Assembly (NCBI GenBank): GCA_016716465.1
Contig: JADJWH010000004.1
Span: forward strand, 434,001-498,000
Direction: 5' to 3'
DNA from: Gammaproteobacteria bacterium
GTDB lineage: Bacteria > Pseudomonadota > Gammaproteobacteria > SZUA-140
DNA length: 64,000 nt
This document shows, one piece after another, positions 35,828 to 48,125 of the stretch. Position numbers and translations under genes: made by a program. How positions within the stretch are numbered: position 1 is the first letter of the stretch; each line of letters starts with the position of its first letter. Under the pieces are notes generated by a model. It was not told where the DNA came from, did not search any database, and worked only from the letters and a program-made list of their open reading frames with translations.

Positions 35828-35857
35828 ATTATATTTCAACAAAACTATTAGTGCCAA

Positions 35858-35872
35858 AATTATTAAATAATT
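35858..35872. promoter_or_regulatory. AT-rich palindrome, candidate MarR operator
   Basis: AATTATT-A-AATAATT is a perfect seven-base inverted repeat about 40 bases upstream of the MarR start, in a short AT-rich zone (35820-35905) unlike the GC-rich surroundings. MarR proteins typically bind 16-20 bp palindromes in such places. The rest of the 307-base gap to the phoX terminator shows no feature I can name. Confidence 0.4.
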
Positions 35873-36074
35873 ACATTGATTACATCATATTAACAATCAT
35901 ATTGCCCTGATGGGATCGCAGATTTACCCATAATCCCACGGCTATGGCGGATAGGAAGAAACGCCACTTCATACTGTTGCATCTCAATGCATTGCCACAG
36001 ACCGGTGAGACAACTGGGAATAGACGCTCTTCCATATAGATAGATAGAGAGTGGGCCTGGCACCACTGGCGGGA

Positions 36075-36109
36075 ATAAAAAAACCGGCCCCACACCTCGG
36101 GGCCGGTTT
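36075..36109 (-). terminator. Rho-independent terminator of phoX
   Basis: On the minus strand AAACCGGCCCC (36109-36099) pairs perfectly with GGGGCCGGTTT (36091-36081), eleven base pairs with a seven-base loop, followed by a run of T (36083-36077). It lies about 20 bases after the phoX stop and should be efficient. Confidence 0.92.
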
Positions 36110-36126
36110 GCAGACCTGGGACTCGC

Positions 36127-38240
36127 TCAGGTACCGATCACACCGTTGTCATCCTTGGTGATGACCATCACTGAGGAGCGCGGCTTGAACGGAAGCTGGC
36201 CACTCGCCGTGGTCGGGCCATTGGCGCCACTGTCAGGCCAGGTAGAGTTGTCGACGAAGGTGTTCACCCAGTCCTCGCCCGGATGCTGGATACCGACAAA
36301 CATGGTCTTGCCGTCGGGTGTGCCGGTGACCCCGGTGACCTCACAGTTCTTCGGGCTGGTCAGGAAGCGACGCGTCTCCCCGGTGGCGGGATTGGCGCAC
36401 AACATGACGTTGCCGCCGATGTTGACCCAGTCACCGGTTGCGTTTCCGGGCTGGTCGGTCTGGATCCACAGCCGGCCGTCGCGATCGAACCAGAGACCGT
36501 CCGGCGCACCATAATCGTCACCGTTGATATTGCCCTGGTAGCCGACGTTCTGCCCGGCATATTCAATGGGCGTGTAGCTCGCACCCAGCGTTTTGGAGGT
36601 GGACTTGTCGCCGCATTGGACGAACAGATCCCACCGGAAGCCGGTCGCATCAGCCCGGCCGCTGGCATCGCGCCAGCGGATGATGTGGCCGAAGTCGTTA
36701 TCAGGACGCGGATTGGCCGCATCGACCGGCGGATTGGCGGTGGCGGCTGTCGTGGTTCCGTCCGAGCTGTTGCTGGAGACAGGAGTATTGCCCCGACGGC
36801 TGTTGTTGGTCAAGGTCATGTACATCTCGCGCGTCACCGGATGCGCGGTACCCCATTCGGGGCGATCCATCATGGTGGCGCCGAGGCGATCTGCGGCCTG
36901 GCGGCACTTGATCAGCACCTCGCCCTGGTCGGCGAAACCGTTTTCCGGCGTCAGGCCGCCCAGGCCCCACACCAGCGGCAGCCACTCGCCGCTGCCGTCG
37001 GCGTTGAACTTCGCCACATACAGAATGCCTTCATCGAGCAGATCGCGGTTTGCCTTCTGGTTGCGGGGATTGTATTTCTTTGCGCAAACGAACTTGTAGA
37101 TATACTCATTGCGCTCGTCGTCGCCCATGTATACCGCCACGCGGTTCTTATCGTCCACCACCAGCTCGGCGCTCTCATGCTTGAAACGGCCGAGTGCGGT
37201 ACGCTTGATCGGGGTGCTGTCGGGATCGAAAGGGTCGATCTCAACGACCCAGCCGAAGCGGTGCGGTTCATTGGGTTCATTGCGCATGTCGAAACGCGTA
37301 TCCACTTCATGCCAGCGATAGCCGAAACCTGCGGCTGCTATGCCATAGCGATTCTCAAGCGCTGTGGGTGTGAACGGCTGCGCTGTTCCAAAGTAACCGT
37401 TCCAGTTTTCCTCGCAGGTGAGATATGTCCCCCAGGGCGTATAGCCGTTCGCGCAATTGTTCAGAGTGCCCAGTACACGCCTGCCGCTGGGATTCGCAGT
37501 CGTCTTCATCAGCACGTGACCGGAGGCCGGCCCGCTGATTTTACAGGGCGTGCTTCCAGTGATGCGTCGATTGAAGGGAGAATGGCGCACGACTTTCCAT
37601 TCGCCGCGGCCTTTTCCGATCAGATCCTTTCCGACCGCGACGACGTTGACGCCATGCGCCGCCTGCTGTGCACGCACCATGTCGAGTGTGAGCGCGGCGC
37701 TCGCATAAGCGGAAGCGGGGGCAATGCTGTTAACCAGGGCGGGATCACAATATTCGCTGTTGGTCACCAGAAGACCGCGGATGTTGCCCAGGGGGCCGGG
37801 GAACGGAAAATAATGCATGCCGTCCGTGTGCGCCCCATAGCAATGCTTCTGCTTGGATTCACTCATCGCGCCGGAGGGATCCCAGTGCGGCGCGGAGCTC
37901 AGGGAATCCCCCCATGACACCAGCACGCCGGCGTTGTATCCGGTGGGCACAGTCACAGCGTCGGTCATCGGGACGATATTGGCCGGCACGGAGGCAAAGC
38001 CGATGCTGCCCATGGGCACAGGGGCGGCCTCGGCGTAATTGATAATACCGTCCACGACATTAGTTCCCAATACGGCCGCCGCACCCGCGCCGGCGGGGCA
38101 GTTCCGAGAGAAGTCTTGAGAAAACCGCGGCGATTCAGTCGGTATTGCTCTATGAGATCGTGGATAGATTCGTTCTCGGATAAATTCCTGGTCTTGATGT
38201 CGGGATTGATCCGACTATCGGGATGTAACCTGCTGCTCAT
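36127..38240 (-). CDS. phoX: PhoX-family alkaline phosphatase, frameshifted in the Tat signal
   Basis: Ca/Fe-dependent periplasmic phosphomonoesterase of the PhoX (DUF839) family, made under phosphate limitation. The mature part (36127 to about 38095) is intact and shows family segments GPLGNIRGLLVTNSEYCD, TLNNCANGYTPWGTYLTCEENW and DGRLWIQTDQPG. The N-terminus with ATG at 38240 (AGGAG upstream) carries a twin-arginine signal YRLNRRGFLKTSLG in another frame. The two frames meet at 38092-38099, where GCCCCG reads as if one base of GCCGCCG were lost; restoring it gives AAGAGAAAVLGTNVVDG. So either a one-base sequencing error or an inactivated gene. A Pho-box-like repeat lies about 210 bases upstream. 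Confidence 0.85.
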
Positions 38241-38583
38241 GTCGATCTCCTCATGTTTTCAGGGCCACGACGTGACATGCGGATCAGAGGATCGTGATAT
38301 CAACTCGGGCTCTATACTTTTCAGATGGAACGGCGCGGGCATCCGCATGTTGAAACGCCTGGAGATCAGTGCATGATCGGAAAAATTCCCCTGATCCATC
38401 CGTGCCGTCGATCCCACTGCGGGATCGCTGCGTCAAGTTATCAGGGCTTGATGACAAACTAATGAAGATTGGATGACGCTACGGAACGTGGATCGCGCGC
38501 TTCGTGCATGCGGGGGATCTAATCGCCGGCGGTAGCCGCCGGGTAATACTATTAACAGTACGCCGAGCCGCCGGCCGGCACAC
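38241..38583. other. Upstream region of phoX
   Basis: 343 bases between the phoX start and the sulfotransferase stop. No coding frame is convincing. Near its upstream end it holds the Pho-box-like repeat and a possible -10 (minus strand GATAAC, 38438-38443). The remaining roughly 190 bases would be a long 5' leader in which I see no clear structure. Confidence 0.4.
38451..38479 (-). promoter_or_regulatory. Pho-box-like repeats upstream of phoX
   Basis: On the plus strand the units ATGACAA (38451), ATGAAGA (38462) and ATGACGC (38473) recur with an exact 11-base period; read on the minus strand they approximate the PhoB consensus half-site CTGTCAT with four-base spacers. A GATAAC at a fitting distance may act as -10. 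The middle unit is weak, so two of three half-sites are good. Confidence 0.55.
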
Positions 38584-39303
38584 TCATGCCAAGGTCAATC
38601 GCGACACCGATCTCGAGTCGCTACATTCCCCGTCGATGTCGTATCCGTACTTGTCGAACCACCAGCGGTATTTGTCCGCGACGGCCGCGGCCAGCCCGGG
38701 ATCGAGAACCTGCCGCCAGGAACCGGCACGTCCGTTGATGATGTGACGGCGATGAAAGAGATTGACCTCATGATACAGCGGATTCTTGGGCCCTGGCGAA
38801 TCGTAGCTCATCTTCCCGACCTCATGCACGATTGCGTCGGTGTCCGGTGAAGATGTTACGATTCCCAGCGGGGCCAGAAATCTGGATGCCAGCACGTGTG
38901 CAAGATTCTCAACGATCCCGTGTTTGTCCGTCAGCATGTTCTCGTATTTCATCGCATAGGCGGCGCACTGCATCCACTGCTCGTGGCTCTGGACATACAG
39001 ATCCGCCCACGCCATCTCCGCCGGTCCGCCGAATCTTGCCTGCTGACTCGCCATCGCGTCGCGCAAATCGCGATAGGAATAAAATATCAGGCTGGCATAA
39101 GTCGCAAGCTGCGCCTGGTAGAAATGCAGTTTGAGCAGGAGATAGGGATTGCGCGCCATCATCGCCAGATCCTGAAACCATCCGGCACTGTATCTGCTGC
39201 TCATGTCGGGACAGGCGCCCAGCAGGCTACGCACCACATTGTACATCCAGGTGCTGGCGGATCGCGGCATGCCTGCTGATAAGATGACAACGGGAGACTT
39301 CAT
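38584..39303 (-). CDS. Sulfotransferase-domain protein
   Basis: A 239-residue protein with the sulfotransferase fold. The 5'-phosphosulfate loop is seen at residues 12-19 (MPRSASTW), the 3'-phosphate motif as YRDLRDAMAS near 98-107, and a C-terminal loop GRAGSWRQVL near 192 as in PAPS-dependent enzymes. It would move sulfate from PAPS to a hydroxyl or amino group of a glycan, lipid or peptide. No signal peptide; cytoplasmic. It stands alone between phoX and a degraded region, so the substrate cannot be deduced. Length is slightly short but the domain looks complete. Confidence 0.85.
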   Translation of the reverse strand: MKSPVVILSAGMPRSASTWMYNVVRSLLGACPDMSSRYSAGWFQDLAMMARNPYLLLKLHFYQAQLATYASLIFYSYRDLRDAMASQQARFGGPAEMAWADLYVQSHEQWMQCAAYAMKYENMLTDKHGIVENLAHVLASRFLAPLGIVTSSPDTDAIVHEVGKMSYDSPGPKNPLYHEVNLFHRRHIINGRAGSWRQVLDPGLAAAVADKYRWWFDKYGYDIDGECSDSRSVSRLTLA

Positions 39304-40111
39304 CAGCGGCTCTTTAGAGTTGTTAATTGGAGAGTCGAAGCCCCCCTCACTACTACCTTTCGGTAATCATCCGCCTCGGAGAGCGGCGGATTTCATAGTC
39401 AGAAGCACCACGCGAATCACTGCAACTGCAGCCATCGACTGTGGGGGGGAGCTTCAAAGTATGACGGGAGAAGTGCGGGAATAGTTCCGTTGACCGGAAT
39501 ATGCACGTGTCGCACCGTGGACCTTGGATTGGTTCACGGGTGGTAACATTTCCACTTGGTTCATAATCTACTCGCGCGCGCCGGATGCTCCTTGTCGGGC
39601 ACACCCAGGATACAATGACCCTGATTACCGTAGGCCATCCAGGCGTAATCCCTTTCTTCTGGCACATGATGATACAGACCGCGGTGGCAGCGGCGATATA
39701 CGACGTGCCGACCGCGGGCATAGCTTCCGTTTCGGCGTACTGACGGATATTGATGGCACCGCTCTTCCTGCCCTCGACACGCAAATTCGCGCGTATCGTC
39801 AGTCTCTATGAGAAAAATTGGTTTACTGCGTCCTGACGTCGCCATGAAACACGCAACACAGCATGATACCTGTCGGCGCACGCAGCTGCGCGCAGCTCCC
39901 ACCGGAACTGGCGCGCGCGGCGGCGATCGTTCCGGCATTGAGCGCCTGTTTTTCGACATGGCTATATGGGAAGTCCCCTTCCCGTCCGCATGTATACCTA
40001 TGGCCTTGCTTAAATCCGTCGCACAGATTTCCTTGGACTGAGGATGGCTCGCCACCGGGATATCACCACTATGCAGGTGATGGTGGAAAAACGGAAACAT
40101 CCCACAGAGAA
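39304..40111. other. Gene-poor region between sulfotransferase and glmS
   Basis: Apart from the possible gene remnant at 39561-39800, these 808 bases hold no coding frame that I can support. Base composition is more AT-rich than the neighbours. A six-base ATCACC/GGTGAT hairpin lies near 40062-40081 downstream of glmS but has no T-run after it. Confidence 0.4.
39561..39800 (-). pseudogene. Possible remnant of a small gene, split between two frames
   Basis: The minus strand shows coding-like codon use in one frame at about 39685-39800 (RLTIRANLRVEGRKSGAI, AETEAMPAVGTSYIAAATAV) and then in another frame at 39561-39680 (HHVPEERDYAWMAYGNQGH, ILGVPDKEHP). A one-base shift near 39670-39690 would join them to an approximately 80-residue protein. 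A stop codon and no start or ribosome site lie just before the first part. I do not recognise the family. Could be a decayed gene downstream of glmS, or chance. Confidence 0.3.
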
Positions 40112-41941
40112 CTATTCGACGGTCACGGACTTCGCCAGGTTGCGCGGTTTGTCGACATCGGTGCCCTTGTGCAGGGCGGTGTGATAGGCGAGCATCTGTA
40201 CCGGGATGGCGTGCACGATGGGCGACAGCACGCCGACGTGGCGTGGGGTGCGAATCACGTGTACGCCTTCGCTCTCGGCGAAATGGCTGTCGAGGTCCGC
40301 GAACACGAACAGTTGACCGCCGCGTGCGCGCACCTCCTGCATGTTCGACTTCACCTTCTCCAGCAGCGCATCGTTCGGTGCGATCACGACGACCGGCATG
40401 TCGTTGTCCACGAGCGCGAGTGGGCCGTGCTTCAGTTCGCCGGCCGGATAGGCTTCGGCGTGGATGTAGGAAATCTCTTTCAGCTTGAGCGCCCCTTCCA
40501 GCGCAATCGGGTAGTGAATCCCGCGTCCGAGGAAAAGCGCATGATGACGCGGCGCGAACACGCGCGCCCATTCGGCGACCTGCGGCTCCAGGTTGAGCGC
40601 GTGCTGGACACTGCCGGGCAGATGTCGCAGCGCGTCGATATAGCCGGACTCCTTCTCCGGCGTCACGCGGTTCCGAACACGCGCGAGCGTGACCGCCAGC
40701 GTGAACAGCGCGGCCAGCTGGGTGGTAAACGCCTTGGTTGAGGCGACGCCGATCTCGGCGCCCGCGCGCGTGTAAAAAACCAGACGTGAGGCACGTGGTA
40801 TGGCGCTCTCCTGCACGTTGCAGATCGACAGTGTCTGGAGCTGGCCGAGTGATTTGGCGTGTTTCAGCGCTTCCATCGTATCCAGCGTCTCGCCTGACTG
40901 CGAAATGGTGACAACCAGCCGCCTGGGATCGGGCACCGATTGGCGGTAGCGAAATTCGCTGGCGATCTCCACCGCGGCCGGCACCGCCGCGATCGCCTCG
41001 ATCCAGTACTTCGCGGTCAGACCCGCATAATAACTCGTGCCCGCGGCGAGGATGAGCACGCTGTCGATGTCCCGGAATATCCGCTCCGCATCGGCGCCAA
41101 ACAGGGCTGGATCAAATCCCTCGCCTGCAACAACCGGTTCGATGGTATCGGTCAGCGCACGCGGCTGCTCGTGGATCTCCTTCTGCATGAAATGACTGTA
41201 CGGACCCAGCTCCATCGAGGCGAGTGAGACATCACTCACATGCACCGGGCGCTGTACCCGGTTTCCCGTTTCATCAACGATGGTGACGCAGTCGCGCGTT
41301 ATTTCCGCAACATCGCCTTCCTCGAGATAAATCACGCGGCGGGTGGATGACAATACGGCGGAGACGTCGGAGGCGATGAAATTCTCACCCTCACCGAGCC
41401 CGATCAGCAGCGGACAGCCGATCCGGGCGCAGGTCATTACCCCCGGCGCATCCAGCGCCACTACGCCGATGGCGAAGGCGCCCACCAGCTCGGCAACGGT
41501 ATACCGGGTCGCGGCGAACAGCTCACCGCATACAGAATAGTGATGATGCACGAGATGGGCGATCACCTCGGTATCGGTCTGCGATTCAAAGATGTAGCCC
41601 AGCGCCTCCAGACGTCGGCGCTGTTCGGCATAATTCTCGATGATTCCGTTGTGCACCACGGCTATGGTGTCGTGTGAGACATGCGGATGGGCATTGGTCT
41701 CGGTGACACCGCCATGCGTTGCCCATCGCGTATGCCCGATACCGATCAGACCTTGCAGTCCCTCCGCCGCTGCTTTCCCGCGCATGTCGGCGACACGGCC
41801 GACCGCACGCACACGCTTGATGCCACCGTTAATGACGGCCACACCGGCGGAATCGTACCCGCGATACTCGAGCCGGCTGAGCCCCTCGATCAGGATGGGA
41901 ACGACATTGCGCTGGGAGACCGCCCCGACGATGCCGCACAT
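40112..41941 (-). CDS. glmS: Glutamine--fructose-6-phosphate aminotransferase
   Basis: Makes glucosamine 6-phosphate from fructose 6-phosphate and glutamine, first step to UDP-GlcNAc for peptidoglycan and lipopolysaccharide. The 609-residue length is that of E. coli GlmS. The N-terminal glutaminase begins MCGIVGA with the nucleophile Cys2; two sugar isomerase (SIS) domains follow (SGETLDTMEALKHAK, TSYYAGLTAKYW); the C-terminus DKPRNLAKSVTVE is the classic end, with the active-site lysine. It follows glmU on the same strand, 204 bases apart. In E. coli the glmUS mRNA is controlled by the GlmZ RNA; I cannot see such control here. Confidence 0.97.
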   Translation of the reverse strand: MCGIVGAVSQRNVVPILIEGLSRLEYRGYDSAGVAVINGGIKRVRAVGRVADMRGKAAAEGLQGLIGIGHTRWATHGGVTETNAHPHVSHDTIAVVHNGIIENYAEQRRRLEALGYIFESQTDTEVIAHLVHHHYSVCGELFAATRYTVAELVGAFAIGVVALDAPGVMTCARIGCPLLIGLGEGENFIASDVSAVLSSTRRVIYLEEGDVAEITRDCVTIVDETGNRVQRPVHVSDVSLASMELGPYSHFMQKEIHEQPRALTDTIEPVVAGEGFDPALFGADAERIFRDIDSVLILAAGTSYYAGLTAKYWIEAIAAVPAAVEIASEFRYRQSVPDPRRLVVTISQSGETLDTMEALKHAKSLGQLQTLSICNVQESAIPRASRLVFYTRAGAEIGVASTKAFTTQLAALFTLAVTLARVRNRVTPEKESGYIDALRHLPGSVQHALNLEPQVAEWARVFAPRHHALFLGRGIHYPIALEGALKLKEISYIHAEAYPAGELKHGPLALVDNDMPVVVIAPNDALLEKVKSNMQEVRARGGQLFVFADLDSHFAESEGVHVIRTPRHVGVLSPIVHAIPVQMLAYHTALHKGTDVDKPRNLAKSVTVE

Positions 41942-42145
41942 GTCAGTCGCCCCTCAGAATACATAGGGCGTCAGACGTGGGGCGTGAGAAGATAAATATA
42001 AACAATCGCTTCATGATTATCCGAATTTCATCGGTCAAGCTCCACTTCGAACAGCCCAACCTGGATTGATTAAGTAACATATCGTCATTGCATCTTCCGA
42101 TACCAAGGCCCGGTATTACGCCAGACACCTTACCCCCCTCACGCT

Positions 42146-43507
42146 TCACTTCTTTTTTACCGGTCTCTTCCACCCCTTGCGCGTCTCCTGCTTCACACGA
42201 CTCAGGGTGAGTTCCTCGGCGGGGGCATCGCGGGTAATTGTGGAGCCAGCGCCGATGGTGGCACCGGCGCCGATCTTCACCGGGGCCACCAGCTGGGTAT
42301 CGGAACCAATGAAGGCGCGATCGCCGATCTCGGTACGGTGTTTGTTGGCGCCATCGTAATTGCAGGTGATGGTGCCCGCACCGATGTTGACCTCACGTCC
42401 GACGATGCTGTCACCGACATAGCTCAGGTGATTGATCTTTGTTCCGATGCCGATGGCCGACTTCTTGATCTCGACAAAGTTGCCGATGTGCGCGCCGGCG
42501 GCGAGATCGGTTTCCGGTCGCAGGCGCGCGAAGGGGCCGATATGGCAATCCGGCCCGATAGCGGCCCCGTCGATCACACTGTGGGCCTCGATGCGTGTGC
42601 CGGCGCCGATATTCGCGTCACGGATGACGCAGTGCGGCCCGATGACGACCCTGTCACCGAGCATGACGCGGCCGGACAGCACCACCCCGACATCAATCTC
42701 GACGTCGCGTCCGACGGACAACTCACCACGCAGATCGAAGTGCCCGGGATCATGCAGCGTCACACCCTGCAGCATCAGGCGATCGGCTTGCCGGCGCTGG
42801 AAGCAGCGCTCCAGCGTGGCGAGCTGAACCCGGTTGTTCACGCCCAGGATTTCCTCGTTCACACGCGGATGGATGGTTCGTACCTCGACGCCCTCGCCGA
42901 CGGCGCGCGCGATCACGTCGGTGAGATAGTATTCGCCCTGGGCGTTGCCGTTATCCAGCGCGTCCAGCCAGCGCCGCAGGGCGCCGCCTTCCGCCGCCAG
43001 GAACCCGGTGTTGATCTCGCGGATGGCGCGCACTTCGTCGCTGGCATCCCTTTCCTCGACGATGCGCGCGACCTTGCCATAGCTGTCCCGCACGATGCGA
43101 CCGTAACCGGTCGGCTCCTGCAGTTGCGCGCTGATCAGCGCCAACCCTCCGCGCGCGGCGGCGATCAGTTCCTGCAGCGTCGTAGCCTCGATCAGGGGGA
43201 CATCGCCGTACAGGACCAGCACGGTATCTCCGTCCGCCACAGCGGGCATGGCCTGCTGCACCGCGTGTCCCGTTCCGAGCTGTATGCCCTGTTCCACCCA
43301 TTCCGCGTGGACACCGTCCAGGCGCGCGCGCACCTGCTCGCCGCCGTGGCCATAGACGATCTGGACCCGCTCGGGGTTAAGGGCGAAGGCCGTGGTGACC
43401 ACATGCTCGAGCAGCGGAATCCCGCCGAGCGGATGCAGGACTTTTGGAAGGTCCGAGCGCATGCGGGACCCGCTTCCCGCAGCGAGAATGATGATCTTCA
43501 GGCCCAT
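42146..43507 (-). CDS. glmU: Bifunctional GlcNAc-1-P uridyltransferase / GlcN-1-P acetyltransferase
   Basis: Catalyses the last two steps to UDP-GlcNAc. The 453-residue protein has the N-terminal nucleotidyltransferase domain with LAAGSGSRMRSDLPKVLH, the GTGHAVQQA and YGDVPL motifs, and the C-terminal left-handed beta-helix of hexapeptide repeats (from about 250) including NFVEIKKS and NYDGANKHRT, which holds the acetyltransferase site. Placed between atpC and glmS as in many gammaproteobacteria. A possible own promoter (minus-strand -10 TAGAAT at 43590-43595) stands about 80 bases before the start; read-through from the atp operon is also possible. Confidence 0.97.
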   Translation of the reverse strand: MGLKIIILAAGSGSRMRSDLPKVLHPLGGIPLLEHVVTTAFALNPERVQIVYGHGGEQVRARLDGVHAEWVEQGIQLGTGHAVQQAMPAVADGDTVLVLYGDVPLIEATTLQELIAAARGGLALISAQLQEPTGYGRIVRDSYGKVARIVEERDASDEVRAIREINTGFLAAEGGALRRWLDALDNGNAQGEYYLTDVIARAVGEGVEVRTIHPRVNEEILGVNNRVQLATLERCFQRRQADRLMLQGVTLHDPGHFDLRGELSVGRDVEIDVGVVLSGRVMLGDRVVIGPHCVIRDANIGAGTRIEAHSVIDGAAIGPDCHIGPFARLRPETDLAAGAHIGNFVEIKKSAIGIGTKINHLSYVGDSIVGREVNIGAGTITCNYDGANKHRTEIGDRAFIGSDTQLVAPVKIGAGATIGAGSTITRDAPAEELTLSRVKQETRKGWKRPVKKK

Positions 43508-43725
43508 GGAGAATTCAACGGGATCATGATGAACAGCGGCGCGTATGTCGCGCCACGGTTTCCTGTATGGGGAAGATGAGCATGTCCCTATTCTAGCGCC
43601 AAGCCCGGAAGCGGGTAAGCGGTTGATAGGCGGAATTCCCGGATTTCACCGGAGGCTACCCGGCCATTGGGTCGCCCGTCCGGTGAATACCTGCGGGATA
43701 TATAACGGCCGGTACGCGCCCGGGG

Positions 43726-44148
43726 TTAACGCCCGGCCTTATCGCGCAGCTTCTTGATGGCCTGCAGCTGGGCGATCGCCTCGGCAAGCTCCGACTGGGC
43801 GCGGGCGTACTCGAATTCCGAGGTCTTGTCGCGCAGGGCCTGTTCGGCACGTTCCTTGGCCTGGAGCGCCGCAGCCTCATCGAGGTCCTTGGCGCGCAAG
43901 GCGGTATCCGCCAGCACGGTGACCACGTGGGGCTGGATCTCCAGCATGCCGCCGGAGACATAGAAGAACTGCTCGCCCTCACCGGTGCGGAGGCGAACCT
44001 CGCCCGGTTTGAGCTGGGTCAGCAACGGGGCATGGCGCGGCAGGATGCCGAGCTCGCCCATCACCGCGGGGGCGAACACCATCTCGGCCGGACCGGAAAA
44101 AATCTCTTCCTCCGCGCTGACGATGTCGACGTGCATGGTCATGGCCAT
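43726..44148 (-). CDS. atpC: ATP synthase F1 subunit epsilon
   Basis: Central-stalk subunit that couples and inhibits F1. 140 residues: N-terminal beta-sandwich (HVDIVSAEEEIFSGPAEMV, GELGILPRHAPLLTQLKPG) and a C-terminal helical hairpin rich in Ala, Glu and Arg. Last gene of the atp operon, 30 bases after atpD. The start could be the ATG at 44148 or in-frame ATGs a few codons on. No oddities. Confidence 0.95.
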   Translation of the reverse strand: MAMTMHVDIVSAEEEIFSGPAEMVFAPAVMGELGILPRHAPLLTQLKPGEVRLRTGEGEQFFYVSGGMLEIQPHVVTVLADTALRAKDLDEAAALQAKERAEQALRDKTSEFEYARAQSELAEAIAQLQAIKKLRDKAGR

Positions 44149-44178
44149 AGTGTTCCCTTTCCCGTTTGCGTGCCGGCC

Positions 44179-45579
<1,401 letters not shown>

Positions 45580-45603
45580 TGCCTGATTCCCCTTAAAGTT
45601 ACG

Positions 45604-45661
45604 GTGAGGAGTGAGGGATGAGGTGTGAGGGGAGAAACCTCAAAACACACCTCACACCTCA
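45604..45661. repeat. Heptamer-based inverted repeat between atpG and atpD
   Basis: Four near copies of GTGAGGN stand in tandem at 45604-45631, and TGAGGTGTGAGG (45619-45630) is perfectly matched by CCTCACACCTCA (45650-45661), giving a 12 bp stem with a 19-base loop. Heptamers of this kind also appear in part in the glmU-glmS gap (near 42135-42150). It looks like a dispersed intergenic repeat family and could process or attenuate the atp mRNA between atpG and atpD. Confidence 0.7.
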
Positions 45662-45673
45662 CTCTTCACATAT

Positions 45674-46534
45674 TTAAACCGCGGCGGCGCCGCCGACGAT
45701 CTCGGCGATTTCCTGCGTGATCGCCGCCTGGCGCGCCTTGTTGTATATCAGCTGCAGTTCGTTGATGAGCGTGCCCGCGTTATCCGAGGCGGACTTCATC
45801 GCCACCATGCGCGCAGCCTGCTCGGAAGCAAGGTTTTCCACCACGCCCTGATAGACCAGCGACTCGACGTAGCGGGTCAGCAGCTGGGTCAGCACGTCCT
45901 TCGCCTCGGGCTCGTACAGGTAGTCCCAGTGATGTTGCAGCGCCTTGTCCTCGCTCGGCACGATCGGCAGCAACTGTTCGAGGCTGGCGCGCTGGCTCAT
46001 CGTGTTGACGAACTGGTTGAACACCAGATAGAGGCGGCTGATGCGGCCCTGGTCATAGGCATCCAGCATGACCTTGACCGTGCCGATCAGGTCGGCGACC
46101 TGCGGCGCATCGCCCAGGTGTGTGGCCTGCGCCACCACCTTGCCGCCCATGCGCGAGAAGAAACCCGCCGCCTTGGCGCCGATGGTGCACAGCTCGATCT
46201 CGTTACCGGCATCGTGCCAGCGCTTCATCTCCGCCACCACGCTGCGGAACATATTGGTATTGAGACCGCCGCACAGGCCACGATCGGTCGAGATCACGAT
46301 CAGGCCGACACGCTTGCCGTCGCGCTCCTGCATGTACGGATGCTTGTACTCGGGATGGGCGTGGGCGAGGTGGGCGATCACGTTGCGGATCTTCTGCGCG
46401 TAGGGGCGCGCCGCGTTCATGCGCGCCTGCGCCTTGCGCATCTTGCTCGCCGCGACCATCTCCATCGCGCGGGTGATCTTCCGCGTGTTCTTGATGCTGT
46501 TGATCTTGACGCGGATTTCCTTGCCGACGGCCAT
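45674..46534 (-). CDS. atpG: ATP synthase F1 subunit gamma
   Basis: Rotating central stalk of F1. 286 residues with long N- and C-terminal helices that form the coiled coil (IKNTRKITRAMEMVAASKMR near the start; ELQLIYNKARQAAITQEI at the end) and the conserved DRGLCGGLN segment near 85. The start has GGAGACT upstream. It lies 23 bases after atpA and before the repeat-containing gap to atpD. Confidence 0.97.
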   Translation of the reverse strand: MAVGKEIRVKINSIKNTRKITRAMEMVAASKMRKAQARMNAARPYAQKIRNVIAHLAHAHPEYKHPYMQERDGKRVGLIVISTDRGLCGGLNTNMFRSVVAEMKRWHDAGNEIELCTIGAKAAGFFSRMGGKVVAQATHLGDAPQVADLIGTVKVMLDAYDQGRISRLYLVFNQFVNTMSQRASLEQLLPIVPSEDKALQHHWDYLYEPEAKDVLTQLLTRYVESLVYQGVVENLASEQAARMVAMKSASDNAGTLINELQLIYNKARQAAITQEIAEIVGGAAAV

Positions 46535-46557
46535 CGGAGTCTCCGTTTAGTCCCGTG

Positions 46558-48099
<1,542 letters not shown>

Positions 48100-48125
48100 G
48101 ATCCTATCCCCTTAAAGAGTTCAAA

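Noticed and set aside
36283..37917. A 544-codon plus-strand frame opposite phoX
   Set aside because: PhoX family segments are plain on the minus strand; the plus frame is a compositional artefact.
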